Assembly (NCBI GenBank): GCA_051294375.1
Contig: JBJCIZ010000028.1
Coordinates: 329,108-393,107 of the forward strand
Reading direction: 5' to 3'
Origin: Paraspadella gotoi
Taxonomy: Eukaryota; Chaetognatha
DNA: 64,000 nt
The position numbers and the translations under genes are program-made. Shown here piece by piece: positions 56,241-64,000 of the stretch (the first letter of the stretch is position 1; every line of letters begins with the position of its first letter). A model generated the notes under the pieces. The model ran no database searches. It had not been told where the DNA came from and saw nothing but the letters and a program-made list of their open reading frames with translations.

Positions 56241-58325
56241 AGTCACGCAATTAATCTTTTTTTTGAAATATTCTTCTTCCGTGTTTTAGAAATTTTATCC
56301 TTTACATTGGAAAAGCGTTTTCTTTGTTTTTAAGTTTTATGCTTGAAATATCGTCTCGCGTATTAACTTTTTATCACTTTTTACTTTAGAAGCGTTATCG
56401 GTGTTTCTTACTCTTTTTACATTGGAAAAGACGTTTCCGTTTTTTTTTAAAGTTTTATTTCTTGTTTACATTGGAAAAAAAATCGTTTTCTGTTATTTTA
56501 AAAGTTTTCCTATCTTTTTACAGAGAAAAAGTTGTCTTCTGGTGTATTTAACGTTTTTATCTTTTGATGATGAGAGAAAAAGCTACATAAATTAAAGAAA
56601 AAGAGCAGAGAAGGAACATATCAAAATAAAAGAGCAGAATTTGTTTGTTTATAAGACTATTAATAACTGTCGATACCCAATTTTAACACCTCGATGATGT
56701 TATTTTCAGATATTTAACAGTTTTTATTTTTTTCTTTGAAAAATATCGACATTTTCCGTCTTTAGAAATTTTATCTCTTTACATTGGGAAAAAGCGTTTT
56801 CTTTGTTTTTTAAAGTTGTTTCTTCTTTGAAATCGTTCTCGGATGTGTAATTAACGTTTTTACTTTTTAATTTAGAAAGTCCTTTACGGTGTTTTTTAAC
56901 TCTTTTTTACATTAGAAAAACGAGTTTGCGTTTTTTTTTAAAGTTTATTTGCTTTTACATTGGAAAAATTTCTGTTATTTAACGTTTCATATCTTTTTAC
57001 AGAGAACAAGTCGTTTTCTGGTGTATCTTAAACGTTTTATCATTGAGAGTGAGAAAGCTACATAAAATAAGAGAAAGAGACGAGGAGAAGAGACATAAAA
57101 TAAAAGAGAGGAAATTTGTTTGTTTTTGATAAAAAGATTATTTAATAACTGTCATCACCCATTTTAACAACCTCGATGGTGTCTATTTGCAGAAGTATTT
57201 AAGTTATTTATTGTTCTTTTCTTTGAAAAATAGCGTTGTTTCCGTTTTAGAAATTTATTTAATCTCGTTTTACATGGAAAAGCGTTTTTCTTTGTATTTT
57301 AATTTGTTATTCTTTGAAATATCGTCTAAGCTTATTTAACGTTTTATCAATTTACTTAGAAAAGTCGTTTATCGTGTTATTTATTATATTTTTTTACATT
57401 GGAAAAAAACGTTTGCCGTTTTTTTTAAAGTTTTTATTTCTCTTTTAATTGAAAAAATGTATTTCTGTGTATTTTTAAATTTATATACTTTTTAGAGAAC
57501 AAGTCGTTTTTGGTGTATTTAACTTTTTTATATTGAGAGTGAGAGAAAGCTACATAAAATTAAGAGAAAGGAAGAGAAAGACATAAAAAAAGAGAGTAAA
57601 TTTGTTTCGTTCTTATAAAAATTTATAACTGTCCTCACCCATTTAACAACCTCAGGCATTTTATCTGCAAGTATTTAACGTTTTATTCTTTTTCTTTGAA
57701 ACTATCGTTTTCAGTGTTTTAAAATTTTTTATCTCTTTTACATTGGAAAAAGCGTTTTTCTTTGTTTTAAATGTAATTCTTTTGGGAAATGTCGTCTGCC
57801 GTGTATTTAAACTTTTTAATTACTTTTTACATTTTAGAAAAAGTCGATTTATCGGTGTTTTTTCAAACTTCTTTTACATTGGAAAAAGTTTGCCTTTTTT
57901 TTAAAGTTATTATTTATTACCATTTGGAAAATTGTTTATCTGTTATTTTTAAAGTTTTCAATATCTTTTATACAGAGAAAAATCAGTCGTTTTCTTGTAT
58001 TTAACGTTTTTAATCATATGGTGAGAGAAAGCTACATTAAAAAATTAAAGAGGAAAGAGAAGAAAAGGAACATAAAATAAAGAAGGAAATTTGTTTTTGT
58101 GATAAAAATTATTTAATAATGTCTCCCCAATTTTAACAACCTCGATATTTAATGCAAGTATTAACCGGTTTTAATCTTTTTCTTTGAAAATATCTTTTCC
58201 GTTTTAGAAATTTTTTATCCCTTAATTTATGCCCAAAACAGCGTTTTTCTTTGTTGAAAGTTATACTATCTCTTTGAAAAATCGTCTGCGTTATTTACGT
58301 TTTCACTCACTTTTTAATCTTTAGG
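56240..58325 (+). repeat. Tandem repeat of about 480 bp, about 4.3 units
   Basis: Landmarks TTTACATTGGAAAAAGCGTTT (about 56300, 56785, 57270, 57745 and 58225) and GAGAGAAAGCTACATAAA (about 56575, 57050, 57540 and 58025) recur at 470-490 bp. Inside each unit, shorter modules built on TTTTACATTGGAAAA and GTATTTAACGTTTT also repeat. Units differ mostly by one-base indels in A/T runs. No gene is seen. Confidence 0.85.
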
Positions 58326-58339
58326 ATAAATCTATGTAT

Positions 58340-58660
58340 AGTTCCTTTCTTTGGGCGATTCGCCACGGACCGCCGTCTTCGCCATGGTATCGCGACATCG
58401 CATCCGCTAACATCGCATAGCGGGCATCTCCCTAAACCCTACACCCTAACTCCTAACCCATCGCCATCGCGACAATCCATGGCGGGTCCCCTCCCCAATG
58501 CCTACCCTAAACCAACACTCCGTGCCATCAACCTTAACCACTAACCAACCCTAACCCTAATCCCTAAGCGGCCTCAGGCAACCTCCATTATATCTCCCTC
58601 AAACCCTACCCTAATGACCACATCGCATCCACCGACATCGGCCTTCCCGACATCGCCATC
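58340..58660. repeat. CATCGC/CCATCGCGAC and CCCTAA-rich satellite
   Basis: GACATCGC, GCCATCGC and CCATGGCGGGT words are mixed with ACCCTAAC and CCCTAAACCCTA words, for example CCAACCCTAACCCTAATCCC near 58541. No coding frame is credible. Confidence 0.65.
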
Positions 58661-61000
58661 CCAGCGTCGCCATCGCCGAATTTGACTTGGGCTTCAAAGG
58701 ACCGGGGCAAAAGACCGCAGGGCATCGCCATGAATATCGCACAGGGCGACATCGCCATTCCACAGAGAGGCTGGGAGCGGACCCAGACGTTGACAGCGAA
58801 ATCGGGGGTTTGAGGCCCGGAGACCAGGCGGAATACACCCCTTATCTAGCTCCCCCTTGGTTACTGCAACCCGACTTAGTTTAGTACAACGCGTATATAA
58901 AGCCATATCTCCAATCCTAGATATTAATGTATTATTTCAATAAAAACATAATTCCAAGTAACAATATTAAGATACCAATTCTATAGCATATCACTACTGA
59001 GTCGATGACTCGTGTCAAACATTGTAGCACGTTCCCCTTCCAGCCGGAGCTTTTTGCAATGAATGCTCGGGCCAACTCGCGACACGAGTGTTAAACCACG
59101 CTCGATTCAATGGAATTTTTTGAAGCATCGGATCCGTATGAGAGCGTAGACTCCACTTTCAACTTCTCTTCGAATGCCCAGTGCCTCAGCCAAGCACACA
59201 ACGTCCGTGTTGGGCGTCCTCGCACCCGCAAAGCCACGCCCGTCGAAGGTAGTCAACGCCTAATCCGTCTGATCCCGGGACTTGGCAAACCTGCGAAGAG
59301 AGCGGCGAGAAAGATTTTACTCCGCGGATTGTCCATAATCCGGGAATAGAAAAGCGGTCGATCGGGAGACCCTTGCCAACGAGCGAGATGTATTATGGTA
59401 AACAGAGAGATTTCCCTTGGCAAAGTTAGTCACGCACGACCAGGCGCTGAGGCGCTGTCTTTCGATCCCACCGAGACTTTGACTCCACCCAAGGTAGTCC
59501 TTCCCGCGGATATTTACGAGCTTTCATGAACGCGGAAAGGCGCGGCAGGTTCCCAAGTCGCTTTGCACTCTAACTGGAAAAGACTTCTTAGCAGCGACAT
59601 ACCGCAAGTAGCAAAGTTGACTCTCGGCCGCGTAACGGGCTTTCGAGCCTCTTTTGCAATGCAGAAGAAGATCTATCGTCCCCGGGTTTCGAAGACGGAC
59701 GGGAGAGATTCAGTCTTTTCCTTCGTAATTTTTTCAGGTTACCGAGTCTGCGATACTGCACGGCACGTTGATTGACCGCAGAAATCTCCCACAACACCCG
59801 ACAATTTCCGTCGGGGAAGTACATCTTCCGTGCTGTTACGTAATCCGAAATTGCCGAGACTCGACACTGCTACGTGTCGTGTCAGTCGGCCTTCATTAGG
59901 CCGTAAGAACAATTCCAGCTTTTGCCTCGAATCCGTCTCGGGCTAAAGGTGCCGCAGAAACGACATGAACACCATTGGACACTAGTGGCACAGTAGCGGC
60001 AATCAGCAGAGACCGAGACTTCAACAACTGCCGATAATCCTCAGGAAGCTTTGACTGAGAGACCTGAAAGATTTAATGAAAAATTTACCCTGACAGTGAG
60101 TCCCGCGGCCCTTCCCTTCCAAACCATAACACCGTTGCCCTCCTTACCCTTGCCCTACTCTTACTTACCGAAGGGACCGCATCATAACATGCATGATGGA
60201 GCCCAGACGTCGATGTGAGAGGACTGCCGTGTTTCACTTTAGAAGAGTCGGTATGTGAATTTGCGGTACCTCCGTCTGTCTCGTCCCATTGATCCGTTCC
60301 ATTTTACCGGGCCATGATTGTTTCAAGGATAGCCGCAGAGCATTTTCCACGAGCACGCCTCCTTGCGCTTCGCAGCGACGGAGAGTGTTTTCATGCCGAT
60401 TACTGAAATGAACGATTGAATAAATGCTTCCCGTAGGCCGCAAAGTCGCGGGATAGCACCATGCACACGCTCCTCTGGCAAGGGGAGCTAGGCCGTTCTC
60501 CCTTGCCCACAGCGCACTTTGATCCATTCCCCGTGGTGTTTTGAGCTTCAGGTTATTCCTTTCCCATTTGTTTTACATGAGTATTTTTTTTTACACTTCC
60601 AGCCAGATAAAGTCTAACATTGTTCATTTGCTAAAACATTAAATGGTTTATGCTCAACCCATGACATAAACATTGACTCTGGCGGACTCGATTTAACGCT
60701 CGATCGCTCTGTGTCCCAGGGACCGGGCAATTTTCAGATGCCCCGAGATTAATGACTACCCGCCCTCTCACGCAGGTCAAACACACTACTGCGCTTAGGA
60801 CAGCAGCGACTTGAGGAGAATCCAGGTCAACCGGCCATGCCTTATGCCCCTTTCCTCACGACCTTAATGGCGAGATAGTAAAGGGGAAAGAGAAAAGAAC
60901 TTCTCTTTACGCCGAACCTCAGTCACTTACCAACATCCATCGCAAAAGTAAAGCAGAAAAGCCATTCGCGGATTAACCTAAACAGGAGCGCCTTCCATAG
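58661..61000. other. GC-richer region without recognised genes
   Basis: GC content is clearly higher than in the first 58 kb. Open frames such as 59110-59349 (+, 79 codons, starting MEFFEASDPYESVDS) and 59563-59775 show no known domain. The region lies downstream of the Gypsy integrase on that element's strand and could contain its 3' untranslated or LTR sequence, but I found no repeat pair to prove it. Confidence 0.4.
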
Positions 61001-61002
61001 CC

Positions 61003-61340
61003 AAGTGCTTCAGTCCCAGGAGGCGACATCGCGCCGGCCGCGGGCCGGGACGGGCTACGAGGCAAGGCGCCGTCGTCTCCACAAGTTTATTTTTGCCCTG
61101 GTCCCAGAGACATACGGGGGCCGGAGGCCGCGGGACGGCATAGAGCAAGCGCTGCAGTACCAAGTGCCTGGTCCAGGAGCACATCGGCGCCGGGGCCGGG
61201 CCGGTATCCGCAAGGCGATGCGAGCCTCTCCCAAGTGCCTTGCCCAGGTAGACATTGTGGCGGCCGCTGCCCTTGCCTGCCCGCCAGCCCCCATTTGCGC
61301 GCGACGTTTGCCGGGACATAAAGCCCTAAGCAAAGCATGA
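61003..61340. repeat. GC-rich degenerate repeat (CCAAGTGC..CCCAGG..GACATCG)
   Basis: CAAGTGCTTCAGTCCCAGGAG (61006), CCAAGTGCCTGGTCCAGGAGC (61160) and CCCAAGTGCCTTGCCCAGGTA (61230) each lead into GCGCCGGCCGCGGGCC-like DNA. Several frames are open on both strands because of GC content, and none is a credible protein. Confidence 0.6.
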
Positions 61341-61354
61341 GCCTACTCAGGCAA

Positions 61355-62860
61355 GGCATCGACATAGTCACAAAAAGTCAGTTTGAGAAAACCCGAGTTC
61401 CCCTTCTCCGCTAAAACCCCCATCTTTAATTCTCCCATAACCGTCTCTACCACCCCGTTAATCGAAAACCCGCGCCCAGCCTACCCACCCACGATTAAAG
61501 AACGAAGCGGACCCCAAGCCAGAACAAGAGCGACAAAAGAGAATAAAAGAACGTAAAGCAGAAGAAACTACGAAAGGTTCCCTTCCCATTCCCTCTCCGC
61601 TCCTTCAGTCTCCCTCTCCATCTTAGGCGAACGTACCAAGCCAACGCTCATGACAAACGAAGCATCAGCGAACCGTTCAGTCCCTTTGCGGACATTGCGG
61701 CAAAACCCATACCAGCAAAGGATCAGGCCTACTTCGGCCAAGGATCGACAGTATACCACAAAATAGTCGGTTTGAGAAACCCAGAGGGTCCCCTTCTCCC
61801 GTACCCTCTCTCCTAAGACCGTCTCCCACGCGTATATCGAAAACCCAGCCAATGCAATACCCGACGAATTAAAGAACGAAGGCCGACCCCAAGTCACGAG
61901 TACAAAGAAGCGACAAAAAGAGTAAAAGAGTAAAGGACAGAGAAACAAAAGTATCCCCCTATCCATCCCTCTCCTCCTTTCCAGTCTCCCTCATACCATT
62001 TGGCAACCACGCCCGCAGCTCATGACCAACAAAGCACAAAACCGTCGTCCCCTTTGCGCGACATTAGCCAGGCAAAAAGCCCCTAACAAAGGCACGGCCT
62101 CTCTCGAGCGCAATATCGACCACAGTAGTCAACCAAAAGGTTCAGGTTTCTGAAAACCCCGAGGTTCCCCTTCTCCATACCTCTTCCCTTAGACTGTCTC
62201 TCCACCCCTTATCGACAAAACCCAGCCGCAATGCATTACCCACCGAGATTAAAAACGAAGGCGGACCCAAGCCAGGTTAAAGAGCCGCACAAACAAAGCA
62301 GTAAAAGAAGTAAAGCAAGAAGACAACCACAAAAGGTTCCCCCCTCCACATTCACACTCTCGCTCCTTTCAGTTCGCCTCTCCCATTTGCAGTAGCGCGA
62401 CCGCAACGTCGAACAATGTTAACTGTGACCAACCAACCCCCAGTCACGAACCGTCAGTCCTTTTCCGGACATGCCCGAGCAATAAAGCACCTAATCAAAG
62501 CACGGCCTCATATCGAGGCAAGCAATCACCACTCAGCATCACAAAAGTCCAGGTTTGAAACCCAAGGGTTACCCCTTCTCCGTAACCCGCTCTCTCACCC
62601 ATAGACCGTCACTCCCACCCACGTATCACAAACCCGCGCATGCTACCCACCGAGATAAACGAACTTAAGCGGACACCAAGCCAGGTAAAACGACAAAACA
62701 AGAAGTAAAGAGTAAAGGCAGAGTAAACCCAAAGTTCCCCCTCCACATATCCCTCTCGCTCCCTTTCAGTCTCCCTCTCCATTGGACGATACCACGCGAC
62801 AATAGCTCATACTGCACCAACTATAGTCACGAAACGTCGATCCCTTTGCGAGAATCCTCT
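61355..62860 (-). repeat. Tandem repeat of about 390 bp, nearly 4 units, next to the Gypsy integrase
   Basis: The landmark GTTTGAGAAA..CCGAG..TTCCCCTTCTCC occurs at about 61381, 61769, 62142 and 62550. TTCAGTCTCCCTCTCC-like and GGACCCCAAGCCAG-like words recur at the same spacing of 373-408 bp. The repeat lies directly downstream of the integrase stop on the minus strand. Units differ by many small indels. They may be part of the element's 3' region or an unrelated satellite. Confidence 0.75.
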
Positions 62861-62861
62861 C

Positions 62862-64000
62862 TCATTTTGGTCTTGATAGTCTATTTTTGGGCGCGTTACG
62901 GACGGTGGCTTTTTTCGGCGAGGCTGTCTTGGTTTTGTCCTCGCCATCATCGACCAAAGTAGACGCCCGGCGTTTTGGAGGGCGTCCGCGAGGCGGGGCT
63001 GCTGGGGGCGCCGGAGGATTTTCGGCGTCGATGGCCGCTGGCTTGACGCGATCGATTGTTATTGTTTCATTACCGCGGCCGGGAATCTCGATGACGACAT
63101 CACGTTGATGCCATGTGATGACGCGGTAGGGTCCGGCGTAAGGCGCCGAAAGAGCGCCAGCGTTGTTTGGACGACGGATGAAAACGAACTTTGCCTCCGT
63201 GAGTGAATCCGGCACTCGACAGGTTGGAACATCGTGCGCTGTGCCGGGGATTGGGCGCATGAGCGCGACGTCAAAGCGAAGATTGCGCAGGGTCTCTGCG
63301 CGCTGCGTGGCATCGACTTCCGGTTCCGGGTTTTCAGCACCGATAAGCTCACCTGGAATAGTGAGAACGTCGCCGGTAACCAATTCGGCTGGAGAAGCGT
63401 CGAGGTCGTTTTTGTGGGTAGTTCGCAGGCCGAGCAAGACCCAAGGGAGCTGAGAAACCCACTTGTCAGCAGCATTCTCGCAACGCGCCTTTAGAGATGC
63501 CTTTAAGCTACGATGCATCCGTTCAACCATGCCGTTTGCTTGTGGATGGTAGGCTGCAGTGAAGTTCAATTTAAAACCCACGGTTTCGGCGAGTTGGCGC
63601 CACAATTCAGACGTAAATTGGCTTCCTCTATCCGTGGTGACGGTGGCCGGTACGCCAAAACGCGCGATCCAATTTTGAAGGAAGGCCGCAGCGATGGTCG
63701 GCGTTGTTGTGTCGTGGAGAGGAATTGCTTCTGGCCAACGTGTATAACGGTCGACGCACGTCAGTAAGTGGGCGTGTCCATTGGAGACGGGAAGAGGGCC
63801 TACAATATCCACATGGACGTGCTGGAAACGTCGCTCAACAGGAGGGAATTGTTGTGGAGGTGCTTGGATGTGCTGGTGGATTTTTGAGCGCTGACATTGA
63901 GTGCATGTCCGCGTCCATTCCGCCACGTTGGAGGATGCTGAGGGCCAGATAAATCGACTTGTAATAAGTTTTTTGGTTGCACGTACGCCAGGGTGCGAAA
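62862..64000 (-). CDS. pol: Ty3/Gypsy-type retrotransposon integrase (3' end of pol, partial)
   Basis: The frame is open from the window edge (64000) to a stop at 62862. It begins SHPGVRATKKLITSRFIWP, part of the HHCC zinc-binding domain, followed by CTQC. The catalytic core shows Asp in DIVGPLP, Asp in TTDRGSQF and Glu in NGMVERMHRSLK, with exactly 35 residues between the last two (DD35E). A GPY-type module (APYAGPYRVI) follows in the C-terminal domain. The tail is Pro/Lys/Arg-rich with GRPPKR, an AT-hook-like basic patch. No chromodomain is seen. The frame has no lesions, so this copy may be young. Protease, RT and RNase H should lie beyond 64000. A GTG at 63926 is not a start, because homology continues upstream of it. 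Confidence 0.93.
   Translation of the reverse strand, partial: SHPGVRATKKLITSRFIWPSASSNVAEWTRTCTQCQRSKIHQHIQAPPQQFPPVERRFQHVHVDIVGPLPVSNGHAHLLTCVDRYTRWPEAIPLHDTTTPTIAAAFLQNWIARFGVPATVTTDRGSQFTSELWRQLAETVGFKLNFTAAYHPQANGMVERMHRSLKASLKARCENAADKWVSQLPWVLLGLRTTHKNDLDASPAELVTGDVLTIPGELIGAENPEPEVDATQRAETLRNLRFDVALMRPIPGTAHDVPTCRVPDSLTEAKFVFIRRPNNAGALSAPYAGPYRVITWHQRDVVIEIPGRGNETITIDRVKPAAIDAENPPAPPAAPPRGRPPKRRASTLVDDGEDKTKTASPKKATVRNAPKNRLSRPK

Noticed and set aside
61005-61371. Five overlapping Ala/Arg/Gly-rich frames
   Set aside because: The sequence is a GC-rich repeat open in most frames on both strands, with no domain or codon pattern.
63926-63926. GTG as the start of the integrase
   Set aside because: The same frame continues upstream with recognisable integrase zinc-domain residues to the window edge.

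Overview
This window reads as a piece of an invertebrate animal nuclear genome: spliced genes with GT/AG introns, polydactyl C2H2 zinc-finger genes, a synaptotagmin, an SLC37-type transporter, XK-related-like membrane proteins, non-LTR, LTR and Tc1/mariner elements, MITEs and very abundant microsatellites ((GA)n, (TCAA)n, (TAA)n, (GAC)n). I cannot name the species. The assembly looks scaffolded and incompletely polished: there are N runs of 10, 25, 100, 413 and 535 bases, and many single-base indels separate copies of the same repeat. Several 'frameshifts' may therefore be assembly errors rather than real lesions.

Layout. 1-1005: 3' end of a multi-pass membrane protein, possibly XK-related. 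2.3-2.5 kb: a MITE with perfect 47-bp inverted ends. 2.8-5.6 kb (-): a C2H2 gene of about 30 fingers whose frame is broken twice. 6.6-17.4 kb: a large duplicated block holding a (GAC)n satellite, an A/G minisatellite, a (TAA)n tract, MITE copies and a tRNA-Leu 3' fragment. The second copy carries a LINE that is absent from the first. 17.5-33.2 kb: repeat-rich DNA with two copies of an XK-related-like gene (20.5 kb decayed, 30.5 kb better kept), a 1.05-kb tandem duplication against a 413-N gap, a tRNA-Lys-like fragment and an internally deleted mariner with intact ends. 35.2-35.9 kb: a second MITE type. 36.3-36.8 kb: a GGTTAG-rich minisatellite. 37.7-39.0 kb (-): an intact-looking 434-codon C2H2 gene.

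41.1-51.3 kb (+): an eight-exon synaptotagmin whose C2 domains lack most calcium-binding aspartates. Its introns hold (TCAA)n arrays, a 976-bp foldback MITE, a satellite of about 21 units of roughly 100 bp, and a purine tract. 52.3-53.8 kb (+): a small three-coding-exon gene for a secreted 12-cysteine peptide. 54.7-55.4 kb (+): the first two exons of an SLC37 sugar-phosphate exchanger, with no later exons seen. 56.2-58.3 kb: a tandem repeat of about 480 bp. From about 58.35 kb the base composition jumps to GC-rich, with CCCTAA- and CATCGC-rich satellite, unrecognised sequence and a tandem repeat of about 390 bp, ending in a Ty3/Gypsy integrase on the minus strand that runs off the window.

The genes do not form an operon or a shared pathway. 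Mobile and satellite DNA dominates, and genes sit as islands between it.
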